The notes under the pieces are model-generated. The model did not search any database, was not told the DNA's origin, and saw nothing but the letters and a program-made list of their open reading frames with translations. A stretch of DNA of 64,000 nt from Verrucomicrobiota bacterium. Its GTDB lineage: Bacteria; Verrucomicrobiota; Verrucomicrobiia; JADLBR01. Below, in pieces: positions 18,042 through 26,377 of this stretch. Both the position numbers and the translations under genes were made by a program. Each line of letters opens with the position of its first letter. Position 1 is the stretch's first letter. Where the stretch lies: positions 36,902-100,901 of the forward strand of contig JAKQKQ010000155.1 of NCBI GenBank assembly GCA_029560585.1, written 5' to 3'.

Positions 18042-18715
18042 GGCCGGATGCGGATATTGCGGAATTCTATCGGCGCCCCGGCGTGTTTTCCCTGAAGGCC
18101 GATGTGCCCTCGCGTCGGCAATTCGGCCAAAGGTTTGCTAAGCCATGGGGGGATGGCGGTGCCATCGGGATTGTTCTTTGCCGATGTCCACTGGCGCAGA
18201 TCGATCTCGTTGATCACCTCGCCGTTGAGCATCACCCGGATCATTGGCCCGCGGCAGGTTATCGTCATGCGGTTCCACTCGCCGGCCTTCCGGACGTTGC
18301 TTCTGATCGCCGGTTTGTGGCCAAAGATGGCGCCGCACTGCCAGCTTTTCGGGCTGTTGGCCCTCTTCGGGAAATAGTCGTCTGCGATCTGGATCTCAAT
18401 GGAGTTCGGGATCCAGTTCTTGGGGTCGCTGCCGTACACGAACACCCCGCTGTTGGTCCCCTCGGCATTGCGGAATTCCAGATCGAGGGTGAAATCAGAG
18501 TACCTGTCGCGGGTCCAGATGCACTGGTCCTCGGTGGCACCGAGGATCCCATTGCTCCAAGACCATACGCCCGCGGGGGCGATGGCATCGGAGAGATCCG
18601 GCGCAAACAGTTGGCGCCAGTCGGTGGCATCGGGATGCACGGCTGGCGGCCCCCCGGATGCCGCGGGGGCTCCGGCCGTCACCATCAGGCAGAGGGTGAA
18701 TGCCCGGAGTTTCAT
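18026..18715 (-). CDS. DUF1080 (3-keto-disaccharide hydrolase-like) secreted protein
   Basis: A 229-residue exported protein with signal peptide MKLRAFTLCLMVTAGAPAAS. The mature part is a DUF1080 (PF06439) concanavalin-like sandwich: DWRQLFAPD, FTLDLEFRNAEGTNSGVFVY, NSIEIQIADDY, EWNRMTITCRGPMIRVMLNG, GHIGLQGKHAGAPIEFRNIRI. The family includes 3-keto-glycoside hydrolases, which cleave sugars first oxidised at C3. The Gfo/Idh/MocA gene ends 46 bp upstream on the same strand, a pairing consistent with that oxidation-then-cleavage route. ATG 18715 is chosen because of the signal peptide and an upstream GAGCGAGG. The 3' end overlaps the AraC-type gene by 16 bp. Confidence 0.85.
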   Translation of the reverse strand: MKLRAFTLCLMVTAGAPAASGGPPAVHPDATDWRQLFAPDLSDAIAPAGVWSWSNGILGATEDQCIWTRDRYSDFTLDLEFRNAEGTNSGVFVYGSDPKNWIPNSIEIQIADDYFPKRANSPKSWQCGAIFGHKPAIRSNVRKAGEWNRMTITCRGPMIRVMLNGEVINEIDLRQWTSAKNNPDGTAIPPWLSKPLAELPTRGHIGLQGKHAGAPIEFRNIRIRPQAPR

Positions 18716-18761
18716 CGCGCCTCGCTCGAAGACGTGGCGGGGTTCGTTTGGATCGCGCTCC

Positions 18762-20156
18762 CTAGAGCGTCCAACCCTCGCGATACTTGGCTCGGACAAA
18801 GGCATTGGCCTCGGCATCATTGGTGACCTCCATTTTCTCCCCATCCCACATCAGGTCCCTTCCGGGAAAGCGGACGGCCAAGTTGCCCATCAGCACCATT
18901 TCGGATAGGGGCCCAGAGTAATCGAAGTTCGAAGAGGAGAGTTTTCCATCTTTGCAGGATCGGATCCAGTCCTGCTCGTGTCCGTCGATCCCGTGCGGGA
19001 TGCGCGGCACGGTCGGCTCGGGTGGCCGAAAGTCCTTCATGCGCGCCTCGGGGATAAGCCTCGGGTTCTTGCCATAGCAGCCGCCCATGAGCTTGCCCTT
19101 GTCGCCGATGAAGAGAACGCCGCCGTCGGAGTCGCCCATCTGGCGACCGGGCTCGAGTTCATCCGGCCTGCGCGGCATCATGCCACCGTCCCACCACGTG
19201 AGGCGCACGGGCGGCAGTCCCTCGCGCTCGGGGAATCGATAGCGCACGATCGTGGACCGCGGGAACATCTCGTTTTTGGGTTCGGTCTTTTTCCAGAATT
19301 CTTCCCAGTAGGTGGAAATGCAGCCTTCCACCCTCTCGGGGTACTTGAGTTTAAGCGCGAGGAACGGCACGTCCAGGATGTGGCAGCCGAGGTCGCCCAG
19401 CGAGCCGGTGCCAAAATCCCACCACGCCCGCCACTTGTTCGGGTGATAGGTGGGGTGATAGGGGCGCATTGGGGCCGGTCCGATCCACATGTCCCAGTCG
19501 AGCGATTCGGGCACGGCCGGCGTCTCCGTGGGCCTGCCGACCTCGATGCCCTGCGGCCACACCGGCCGATTGGTCCACGCGTGCACCTCGCGGACTTGGC
19601 CGATCACCCCCGAATCGATCCACTCCTTGACCATGCGTATGCCGTCGCCAGAGCGACCCTGGTTCCCCATCTGGCTCATCACCTTGTGCTCCCTAGCGGC
19701 CTCGGTCAGGCGGCGCGCCTCCCAGACGGAATGGGCCAGCGGCTTCTGCACGTACACGTTGAGGCCCCGGCGCATCGCCGCCATCGCGATCACCGCATGC
19801 GAATGGTCGGGCGTGGCGATGATGACCGCATCGATATCCTTTTCTTTGTCGAGCATCTCGCGAAAATCCCGGTGGCGTCTCGCCTGCGGGTATTTCTTGA
19901 ACGTCTTGGCCGCGTAGTCCGAGTCGATGTCGCAGAGGGCGACGATGTTCTCGGTTTCAGAATTTCGCAGGTTCTTGGCCCCTATCCCGCCGACGCCGAT
20001 CGCGGCGAGATTCAGCCGCTCGTTGGGCGATGGGCGGCGGCGCCCATCGGCGAGCGTCCGGCCGCGCAGGATCGCGAATGCGGCTGCGGCGCTGGTGGCC
20101 CTGAGGAAATCGCGGCGGGGGATGGGGGATGACGGCAGGGATTCAGCCTTATCCAT
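18762..20156 (-). CDS. Tat-exported Gfo/Idh/MocA family oxidoreductase
   Basis: A 464-residue NAD(P)-dependent oxidoreductase. A twin-arginine signal, IPRRDFLRATSAAAAFAIL, begins at residue 12, so export in folded form is expected. The dinucleotide-binding fold NLAAIGVGGIGAKN is near 49-62, followed by VALCDIDSDYAAKTF and VIIATPDHSHAVIA. VYVQKPLAHSV near 132 carries the catalytic-site lysine (EKP in most members). The C-terminal domain includes DWDMWIGPAP, HPNKWRAWWDFGTGSLGDLGCH and HEQDWIRSCKDG, typical of the PVC subgroup. A sugar or glycoside dehydrogenase role is inferred from the adjacent DUF1080 gene. ATG 20156 is chosen because it gives a complete Tat signal; the longer upstream frame has no such support. 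Confidence 0.9.
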   Translation of the reverse strand: MDKAESLPSSPIPRRDFLRATSAAAAFAILRGRTLADGRRRPSPNERLNLAAIGVGGIGAKNLRNSETENIVALCDIDSDYAAKTFKKYPQARRHRDFREMLDKEKDIDAVIIATPDHSHAVIAMAAMRRGLNVYVQKPLAHSVWEARRLTEAAREHKVMSQMGNQGRSGDGIRMVKEWIDSGVIGQVREVHAWTNRPVWPQGIEVGRPTETPAVPESLDWDMWIGPAPMRPYHPTYHPNKWRAWWDFGTGSLGDLGCHILDVPFLALKLKYPERVEGCISTYWEEFWKKTEPKNEMFPRSTIVRYRFPEREGLPPVRLTWWDGGMMPRRPDELEPGRQMGDSDGGVLFIGDKGKLMGGCYGKNPRLIPEARMKDFRPPEPTVPRIPHGIDGHEQDWIRSCKDGKLSSSNFDYSGPLSEMVLMGNLAVRFPGRDLMWDGEKMEVTNDAEANAFVRAKYREGWTL

Positions 20157-20286
20157 GTTGCCATGTTGCCCTGGCGGCCAGTCCCTGTCTGTAGGGCAAG
20201 CGCCAGAGCTTATGCCGAAAACGACATCGGGATCGGGCTTTCCCAACGGGGCGACCGGGCGCAGATTATTCGCACAGGAGGCAACG

Positions 20287-21225
20287 ATGACCAACGAAGA
20301 ACAGAGGGCCATGCTGTCGATCGCCATGCTGGCGGCATTCGCCGATGGGGCCAAGGATGATAAAGAGCGGGCAGAAATCCGGCGCGTCGCGGAATCGTTG
20401 TCTGGCGAGTCCGACTTAAACGTCGCGGCGGTCTATCAGGATGTGTTGCTGAAGAAGGCGACGGCCGAGGGAGCCGCGGCGGCGCTCCCGTCTCCAGAAT
20501 TGCGGCAGTTGGCCTACGAGCTTGCGGTGGGTGTGTGCGATGCCGACGGTCGGCGCAACGACGCCGAGTGCCAATTTCTCAGCGGCTTGGCCAACACACT
20601 GGGCGTCGCCGCGGGCGAGGCGAGTCGGAGCGCGGAGGTCGCCGATGCGATCGCGGACGCGCCGCTGGCGAATGTGCCGCCCGTCCTGGCCGGTGCCGTT
20701 GGGACTGCCGATGCCGCCGGGATGGAGAAACTGATACTGAACTGCGCGGTCCTGAATGGCGCGCTCGAGTTGCTCCCGCAATCGCTCGCCACGATGGCCA
20801 TCATCCCGCTGCAGATGAGAATGGTGTACCAGATCGGCAAGGCCCATGGCCATCAGCTGGATCAGGGGCATATCAAGGAATTCCTCGCCGCGCTGGGCGT
20901 CGGCCTCACTTCACAGTACGTCGAGCAGGTCGGCCGCAAGCTCGTGGGCGGGATCTTTCGCGCGGTTGCGGGCAAGCTCGTCGGGCGTCTCGGGAGCGCC
21001 GCGACCGGAGCCGCATTCTCGTTCGCCACGACCTACGCGCTCGGCCAAGTCGCGCGCCGCTACTATGCCGCGGGACGAAACATGGACATGGCGCTGCTCA
21101 AACAGACATTCGCCAACATGCTCGGGGAGGGAAAACAGCTCCAGGCCCAATACGCCTCCCAGATCGCGGACAAGGCCCGCACCCTCGACGTCGGGCAGGT
21201 CTTGCGGATGGTCAGGGGCGGTTGA
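20287..21225 (+). CDS. TerB-like/DUF697-like protein
   Basis: A 312-residue protein with a strong AGGAGG at 20276-20281, six bases before the ATG. Residues 1-120 look like a TerB/tellurite-resistance-type helical domain (AMLAAFADGAKDDKERAEIR, ELAVGVCDADGRRNDAECQFL). Residues about 150-260 (ALELLPQSLATMAIIPLQMR, MVYQIGKAHGHQLDQGHIKEF followed by GRLGSAATGAAFSFATTYAL) resemble DUF697-type hydrophobic helices seen in YcjF-like membrane-associated proteins. No catalytic residues are evident. It stands alone, divergent from the Tat oxidoreductase with 130 bp between starts. Membrane association and a stress or metal role are guesses from related domains. Confidence 0.65.
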   Translation: MTNEEQRAMLSIAMLAAFADGAKDDKERAEIRRVAESLSGESDLNVAAVYQDVLLKKATAEGAAAALPSPELRQLAYELAVGVCDADGRRNDAECQFLSGLANTLGVAAGEASRSAEVADAIADAPLANVPPVLAGAVGTADAAGMEKLILNCAVLNGALELLPQSLATMAIIPLQMRMVYQIGKAHGHQLDQGHIKEFLAALGVGLTSQYVEQVGRKLVGGIFRAVAGKLVGRLGSAATGAAFSFATTYALGQVARRYYAAGRNMDMALLKQTFANMLGEGKQLQAQYASQIADKARTLDVGQVLRMVRGG

Positions 21226-21345
21226 ACGGGGGCGGGCTCAGCCGTGAATGCGCCACGAGCCTGCCATCTTTCGGTCTGTCCCCCCTCGCGCCGCCGCCGG
21301 CGCCCAGAGGCGCCGCATCATTCATGTGGAAACTCGACACCCACT

Positions 21346-21398
21346 GCCGCCTGACACAGGCGGCCCACAAGATTTGTGGGGCGTCTCTGCGAGACGCC
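21346..21398 (+). repeat. Triple-hairpin repeat, copy A
   Basis: Three consecutive perfect hairpins: GCCGCCTGACACAGGCGGC, then CCCACAAGATTTGTGGG, then GCGTCTCTGCGAGACGC. An inverted copy is at 23712-23764. The two copies differ mainly at paired positions, so the pairing is preserved. It lies just beyond the 3' end of the glycosidase-like gene at 21420. Confidence 0.85.
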
Positions 21399-21419
21399 AA
21401 ACGCTGGCGAAGGTTCAGG

Positions 21420-23393
21420 TCAAAGATCGTCGGGCCGCATCCAGCCGATCTGCCATGGGCCGATGGTGGGGAGCGTCACGAGGGCGTCGCGCTCCTCCCG
21501 GCGAATCGGCAGCGTCACCGGTTTTTCGTTGGGCAGGATCCAGGACAGTGTCGTTAGCGTCTCTCTGCACCCGCGGAGGCGGAGCGTCACCGGTTTCTGC
21601 GTGCCGATCGACGCGTTGAGCACCGTGACGCTGCGCAGGCAACCATCTTTCGTGACGCGCGGAACCAGCATCATCTGGGCCATTGTTTCGATCACCACTG
21701 GGAGGTGCCCCCGCGCCACCCAATCCGCGGCGCGCAAGAGCTGATTTCGCTGTGCGGCGCTGACCGAGGTGCTGTAACTCACGAGGGCAACACGGCCGCC
21801 CCCTGGTGTCGTGAAACCGCGCACATCCGCCATCGCGGTGGGCAACTCGGTCGCTTTGAAACCGGCGTTCATGCCGCGTTCCCCGAGCCTGCCCCAGGCG
21901 GCATCGTCGACCAACACGCCGCCCGAAAACACATTCTTGGCATCCTCATCCGTCATGCCATCGATCGCTTCGGCATCGAGCATGAAGGCGGCTGGCCAGG
22001 CCCCGTCCGGACACAGCGGCAGCCCCAGCACGGCGAGTTCGTTCGCCGCCTGTCCCGTCTTGGCCGTCATCCAAGACCGAGCGTCCTCGCGCGCGCCCAA
22101 AGGTCGTTTCGCGTGTTGCCTGCTCATGAAGGGTTGAACGCCGCCCGGTTGAGATCCGGCATTGAAGTGGACGTACGTCTCATAAAAAGGTCGCCAGCCC
22201 GCAAGTTCTTCCAAGAACGTCGACGCGTACCATTCCATCGGTTCGACCGCGGAACAGAGTATGGCATACGAGAGGCTGTCCGCGCCCATGGACAAGTAGA
22301 GCATGGACTCGACGGCCAAACCGTGCGCCGACTTACCCGTCGCCCAGTGTTTGTATCCTTCGACCTCTGGGGCGATGCACTGCACCGATTGCGGGAGCCG
22401 TCGGATTTGCCGCGCGATGCCGAACGCTTTTTCGATCATTCCGCGCGGCGCGTGATCGTTGTAGAATCCGCTCCCCGGCCGCGAGCCTGCGGTCCATCCT
22501 GTCTCTTCCTCGAATGCCCGGAAGATCGGTCTCCAGTCGTAGCCGTTCAAGAGGTCGCCATGCCCGTTGTAATGCTGCAGGCCCATTCGCGTATCGGGTG
22601 ATACGGCGTGAACGCCCTGTGCGGCCGCCCGCGCCACGCCCGCGAGGCTGTCCTGCCCGAACGCGATCCACCTGTCGCGCAGCGCCGCCGCACCATCGCC
22701 GCGAGCCATCGCCGCGACGAGGGTCTCTCGCGTCCACGCCCCCTTCGTCTCTCGGTTGAATAGGCCGATGCACGTTTCGCAGAAACAGCCATCCCGAGCG
22801 GGGCTGTGCCGCGCGATGCGCAGATCGTCGTCCAGCCAAACCATGCCGGGTCTGAAAGCGGCATAGAGGGTTGCCGTTTCCCTGATATGCGCCAGGAACG
22901 CCTGTTGGCGGGGGCAGCTGCACTGTTTGGTCTTCACGCCACCGGAATCGACGAGGGTTCCCCACGTCAGGAGGGGGGCGTCGGCCGAAAAGCCGTCGGC
23001 ATGGCCGATCGTTGAACCGATCTGCACGCTCGGGATAACGCCGATCTTCCGCATTTCCTCTGCCGCCTCGGACATCAGCCTGGCCGATTCCCGATGTTTC
23101 TCGATGGGTGTGGCGCCCGGCTCGGTGCAGAACCACACCTCATCACAGGCATTCCGGTACCGCGAAAAAGCCGCGAGGCTTTCTTTCAGGAGTTGTTTGT
23201 CCGCATGATGGTGGGGCCACAGCCGGATGATCATCCTGAAAGGGTCTTCGACCGTTCGCGGAACACCGGGCGCCGGGGCACGCCCAGTCTCCTGCGGATT
23301 CACGGGCCGCGCCTCGTCCGCCCCCATCGCAACCGTCGCGGCCAGCAGCGCGGCGGCGATCTGATATCGAGGGCCCCTTTGATGCGCTTTCAA
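21420..23393 (-). CDS. Secreted putative glycoside hydrolase-like protein, family unassigned
   Basis: A 657-residue exported protein. It opens with TTG preceded by a GGAGAG, and residues 1-25 form a Sec signal (IAAALLAATVAMGA). The body has features of a glycosidase-type TIM barrel: RLWPHHHADKQLL, IGVIPSVQIGSTIGHADG, FRPGMVWLDDDLRIARHSPA with clustered acidic residues, a CFCETC motif near 200, and IAPEVEGYKHWATGKSAHG. The C-terminal part (GGGRVALVSYSTSVS, KPVTLRLRGCRETLTTLSW) looks like beta-sandwich domains of GH42-type enzymes. No CAZy family could be assigned. Inverted triple-hairpin repeats lie on both sides. A role in extracellular glycan turnover is inferred from domain style and neighbours. 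Confidence 0.6.
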   Translation of the reverse strand: MKAHQRGPRYQIAAALLAATVAMGADEARPVNPQETGRAPAPGVPRTVEDPFRMIIRLWPHHHADKQLLKESLAAFSRYRNACDEVWFCTEPGATPIEKHRESARLMSEAAEEMRKIGVIPSVQIGSTIGHADGFSADAPLLTWGTLVDSGGVKTKQCSCPRQQAFLAHIRETATLYAAFRPGMVWLDDDLRIARHSPARDGCFCETCIGLFNRETKGAWTRETLVAAMARGDGAAALRDRWIAFGQDSLAGVARAAAQGVHAVSPDTRMGLQHYNGHGDLLNGYDWRPIFRAFEEETGWTAGSRPGSGFYNDHAPRGMIEKAFGIARQIRRLPQSVQCIAPEVEGYKHWATGKSAHGLAVESMLYLSMGADSLSYAILCSAVEPMEWYASTFLEELAGWRPFYETYVHFNAGSQPGGVQPFMSRQHAKRPLGAREDARSWMTAKTGQAANELAVLGLPLCPDGAWPAAFMLDAEAIDGMTDEDAKNVFSGGVLVDDAAWGRLGERGMNAGFKATELPTAMADVRGFTTPGGGRVALVSYSTSVSAAQRNQLLRAADWVARGHLPVVIETMAQMMLVPRVTKDGCLRSVTVLNASIGTQKPVTLRLRGCRETLTTLSWILPNEKPVTLPIRREERDALVTLPTIGPWQIGWMRPDDL

Positions 23394-23537
23394 TCGTGGA
23401 AACTCTCCCTCGCCAACCTACAGGAACGTGAGCTTGAACCCATGCCTTTTTCCACCGATCAGCGCCGAACCACCGGAAGGGTTCTCGGAGTGACACATGG
23501 GCGTGCAGCTGTCACGAGGCAGCGCCCTCCGCGGCCG

Positions 23538-23580
23538 GTGTCTCACAGAGACGCCATCTACGATCTTAGACACGCCATGC
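23538..23580 (-). repeat. Decayed triple-hairpin repeat, copy C
   Basis: GTGTCTCACAGAGACGCC at 23538-23555 matches the outer hairpin of copies A and B. The sequence that follows (ATCTACGATCTTAGAC) looks like a degraded middle hairpin. The third hairpin is not recognisable. Confidence 0.5.
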
Positions 23581-23711
23581 GAGCATCCTGGGGAGGGCCC
23601 GCGGCCTGAGGTTGTCTCAAAACTCAAACGCCAAACACGGAACACCCAACAATCAATGCCCATCTGTTGATAGAGGGGACTTCCAATGGCGTGCGGCGCC
23701 CGACAATGCAC

Positions 23712-23764
23712 GGCATCTCACAGAGATGCCCTACAAAATTTGTAGGCCGCCTGTGTCAGGCGGC
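23712..23764 (-). repeat. Triple-hairpin repeat, copy B (inverted)
   Basis: Reads GGCATCTCACAGAGATGCC, then CTACAAAATTTGTAG, then GCCGCCTGTGTCAGGCGGC. Reversed, it aligns over 53 bases with copy A at 21346-21398 with seven differences. Four of these form two compensatory pairs in stems and the other three are in loops. Confidence 0.85.
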
Positions 23765-23941
23765 GCTGTTCAGAGATTTTGAGACACTTTCGCCTCGCGG
23801 GCCGCGATGGCCGTGGTTCGCGGGCGTGCTGGTGGATGGCGGACGCCGGGGCCGGCGTCCCTCCCGGCTGATACGGCGGCCCAATGCCGTACCGCGTCTC
23901 CGTGAGTCGCCGACGTCGAGGCAATGGCCTGGAATCTGGTC

Positions 23942-24124
23942 ATGAACCGGCGGGAGTTCCTGAAGACGGGTTCGTGGGCGGGTCTGCTGGCAACCGCGAT
24001 GCCAGCCGCCCCGCTGTCCGCCGCGAGCGCGGAACTCGCGGCCGCTCCGGTCCCGCAAGCAATGTCTGGAGGCTCGGGCCCCGCGCGCTGCGCATCCTCC
24101 GGCGCGTGGCGTAACTTGATTTGA
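23942..24124 (+). pseudogene. Orphan Tat signal peptide, truncated remnant of an exported protein
   Basis: A 60-codon frame that begins with a textbook twin-arginine signal, MNRREFLKTGSWAGLLATA, with a hydrophobic core and the Ala-rich cleavage region PLSAASAELAAA. After about 40 residues the frame loses any protein character and stops at 24124. Nothing downstream resumes a Tat-exported enzyme, and a GC-rich hairpin repeat follows at 24152-24215. The most likely reading is the 5' end of a deleted Gfo/Idh/MocA, sulfatase or similar gene. A short functional peptide cannot be excluded. Confidence 0.6.
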
Positions 24125-24151
24125 AGCCTCGCACTGCGATCAGGCCCGTGG

Positions 24152-24215
24152 GGCGGACAATCCTGTCCGCCAGCATCCGCCCAAGGTCGACGGCGCAGGC
24201 ATGATTGCCTGCGCC
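24152..24215. repeat. Palindromic repeat pair (GGCGGACA and GGCGCAGGC hairpins)
   Basis: Two perfect palindromic hairpins: GGCGGACAATCCTGTCCGCC at 24152-24171, and a 24-base one at 24192-24215 with arms GGCGCAGGC and GCCTGCGCC. Similar units occur at 26211-26271, 30719-30740 and 50743-50762. Confidence 0.75.
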
Positions 24216-24287
24216 ACGACTCAGTTCGGTTCGCCTGAGAGCAGGCTCCTGCCGTGCTTCATCCGAATCCTCGGGAGGCGAGCACGC

Positions 24288-25298
24288 TCACGCCGCCAAG
24301 ATGAAATCTTTGCCCATGGCTCGTCCCCCCGCCTCCAGCCGGGCCCGGATCAGATCGCGCGCCCCACGGGAGGCCACGAACACGACGACGAATGCATCGC
24401 GCGGGATTTCGTCGGGGTGCACGACGGGGCGGCCGACGGCGCGTCGGCCGATCAGGCGTGGGGCGATATCGACGTGGCTCACGATCTGTATCCCATGAGG
24501 CAGGAGCATCTCGGCGCGGCGACGCGCGAGGCGCCCGGCACCCCATGTCATGATCTCGGGGTGGCGCGGGTTATGCTTTGCCAGCCAACGGGCGAGGTAC
24601 TCGGCCTTCAGACGAAAGAATGCCTCCTTGGAATATCGCGCATCGGTGCGCGACAGGCGCGCGGGCGGGTCGTTCCACACGAGCAATTCCTCCGGCAACT
24701 TGGCCATCTTGACGCCGGCCCCGAGCCATCGCAGCCAGAGTTCATAATCTTCTGGGAAGGGTCCCTCCCGATAGCCGCCGTGGCGCGCGGGCAGTTCGCG
24801 TCGAAACATGACGCTCGGGTGCGCGAAGGGCGACTCGATGAATCGGTGCAGGGAGATCTCCTCTGGCTTCAGCAGCCCGTTGATCCAGTCCACGTGCAGC
24901 GCGTAGCCGCGGCTCGCGACGGCGTCCCCGCCGAAGGCGACGCGGCATCCGACGAGACCCGCGTCGGCGCAAGCATCGAGATGGGCCTTCTGGCGGGCCA
25001 GTCGCTCCGGATGCGAAATGTCATCGGCATCCATCCGCGCGATGTGGGGTGCGGTCGCTGCCGCGATGCCTTGATTCAGGGCGGCGACGATTCCGCAACC
25101 GCTCGCGCGAATCGGGATCACGCGAGGATCGTCGCTCGCGGCGCGGCGGGCGATGTCCGGCGTCGCATCGGTCGAACCATCATCGATGACCAGGATCTCT
25201 ATTTCGCGCAACGTCTGGCCCCGCAGGCTATCCAGTGCCGCGGGCAGCGTTGCCGCCGCATCGCGCGCGGGCAGGATGACGGAGACAGCGGGGGTCAT
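24288..25298 (-). CDS. Glycosyltransferase family 2
   Basis: A 336-residue cytoplasmic GT-A enzyme. The N terminus has the standard GT2 start PAVSVILPARDAAATLPAAL, then ILVIDDGSTDATPDIA and the DxD motif IARMDADDISHPERLARQ near 90-107. PFPEDYELWLRWLGAG near 185 is the usual ED-type acceptor-site motif. Residues about 240-336 form a second small domain (MTWGAGRLARRRAEMLLPHG, VVVFVASRGARDLI) that looks Rossmann-like, as in some GT2 proteins with a C-terminal nucleotide-sugar sensor region. The start at 25298 is chosen over 25331 because conserved sequence begins there. It lies downstream of the VanX-type gene on the same strand. Confidence 0.88.
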   Translation of the reverse strand: MTPAVSVILPARDAAATLPAALDSLRGQTLREIEILVIDDGSTDATPDIARRAASDDPRVIPIRASGCGIVAALNQGIAAATAPHIARMDADDISHPERLARQKAHLDACADAGLVGCRVAFGGDAVASRGYALHVDWINGLLKPEEISLHRFIESPFAHPSVMFRRELPARHGGYREGPFPEDYELWLRWLGAGVKMAKLPEELLVWNDPPARLSRTDARYSKEAFFRLKAEYLARWLAKHNPRHPEIMTWGAGRLARRRAEMLLPHGIQIVSHVDIAPRLIGRRAVGRPVVHPDEIPRDAFVVVFVASRGARDLIRARLEAGGRAMGKDFILAA

Positions 25299-25400
25299 TG
25301 GGAAAACGGCCCGCTCACGGTCGGCCGCCACGGCTCGCGTGTCCCTCCTCAGACGTATCCATTTGTGTGAGTCCGTGCTTTCCGATGAAGCTGTTCTCGC

Positions 25401-26174
25401 TTAGGGCACGGCATCGAGGGGCACGTCGAGGACGTCGAAGCGCTGCCAGTCGCGGTAGCCATAGTGCCACCACTCGCGGAGCAGGGGGTAGAAGCCGTTC
25501 GCGACCATGGTTTCCTTGAGGATGCGGCGGTTCTCGATGCGCTGCGGATCCAGCTGCGTGTAGGCGTGGGCGGCGCGCGGCGAGAACTCGTCGAAATCGG
25601 TGGGCATCGGAAGCGGCTTTCCGGTCTTCAGATCGAAGAGGGTGAGGTCGACGGCGGTTCCGCGGTTGTGTTGTGAGCCAATCGAGGGCGGTGAGATGTA
25701 GAGGGCCCCTGCCTTCTTTGATCGCCACATCTCGACCGTGACCGAATACGGCCGATACGCATCGAAGATCCTGAGGCCGATGCCGCGCGCGGCGAGGGCT
25801 GCCTGGACTTTCAGGAGGCGTTCGGCGACGGGGCGACGGAGCAGCGCGCGCGGGGTGTCATACAGGGGGCGGCCCATGAAGTTGTTTCGCGTGGCATAGC
25901 GGAGATCGAGCTGGATGCCGGGGATGAACTTGGCCAGATCGACCAGCTCCAGATCCGGGTTGGCGCCGACCTGTTTTCGGTAGGCGTCGAGCTTGACCAC
26001 CCTTAGGGGCGGCGCCTTGGGGGCCGGGGCCGTGGTCGTGGTTTTGCGCGGCGCCGCCGCGGTGGCGCACAGTGGGATAAGGGCAAGGCACAAGCCGAGC
26101 AGGGCGCGTATGGGTCGGTCCAGCTCGAGAATTCGTTCGCCCGAGAAGCGGCTCCGCGCGGGCCCAGCGGGCAA
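25401..26174 (-). CDS. D-alanyl-D-alanine dipeptidase (VanX-type, peptidase M15D)
   Basis: A zinc dipeptidase, probably exported, that would cut D-Ala-D-Ala or similar dipeptides from wall turnover. Zinc and catalytic motifs are clear: SQHNRGTAVDLTLFD supplies histidine and aspartate, and EWWHYGY supplies glutamate and histidine. IQLDLRYATRNNFMGRPLY and RIFDAYRPYSVTVEMW are further family blocks. A signal-like stretch, IRALLGLCLALIPLCATAAA, precedes the domain. There is no ATG near it. TTG at 26174 gives 257 residues, and GTG at 26201 is an alternative that would run toward a dispersed repeat at 26211. No vanH or vanA is nearby, so wall recycling is likelier than glycopeptide resistance. Confidence 0.82.
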   Translation of the reverse strand: MPAGPARSRFSGERILELDRPIRALLGLCLALIPLCATAAAPRKTTTTAPAPKAPPLRVVKLDAYRKQVGANPDLELVDLAKFIPGIQLDLRYATRNNFMGRPLYDTPRALLRRPVAERLLKVQAALAARGIGLRIFDAYRPYSVTVEMWRSKKAGALYISPPSIGSQHNRGTAVDLTLFDLKTGKPLPMPTDFDEFSPRAAHAYTQLDPQRIENRRILKETMVANGFYPLLREWWHYGYRDWQRFDVLDVPLDAVP

Positions 26175-26210
26175 CTGGGGATCGGCACCGGGGACCGGCA
26201 CGCACCGTGA

Positions 26211-26271
26211 GGCGAACAATCCTGTCTGCCGGTGCCCGCCCAAGCCATCGCCGCGGGCAGGGTTGCCCGCG
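26211..26271. repeat. Palindromic repeat pair, CGCGGGCA family
   Basis: An imperfect hairpin GGCGAACAATCCTGTCTGCC at 26211-26230 is followed by CGCGGGCAGGGTTGCCCGCG at 26252-26271. It has the same layout as the pair at 24152-24215. It limits how far upstream the VanX-type gene can start. Confidence 0.65.
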
Positions 26272-26377
26272 TCACGCCTGCCCGGCCGCAGGGGCAAGGG
26301 CATCGCTCCGAAGGTCTTCCTCTGCCGCAGAGATGCGGTGGCACAGCCGTCACGGTCGCGTCGGGCACGATCTGACG

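Larger units (their letters stand above)
23394..23941. other. Intergenic region with triple-hairpin repeats
   Basis: This 548 bp region has no recognised gene. It contains a complete inverted triple-hairpin unit at 23712-23764 and a decayed one near 23538-23580. The rest is unremarkable GC-rich sequence. It separates the glycosidase-like gene from an orphan Tat-signal fragment. Confidence 0.55.

Noticed and set aside
25401..26174. A glycopeptide-resistance locus
   Set aside because: Only the VanX-type dipeptidase is present; no vanH, vanA or VanRS-like genes lie nearby.
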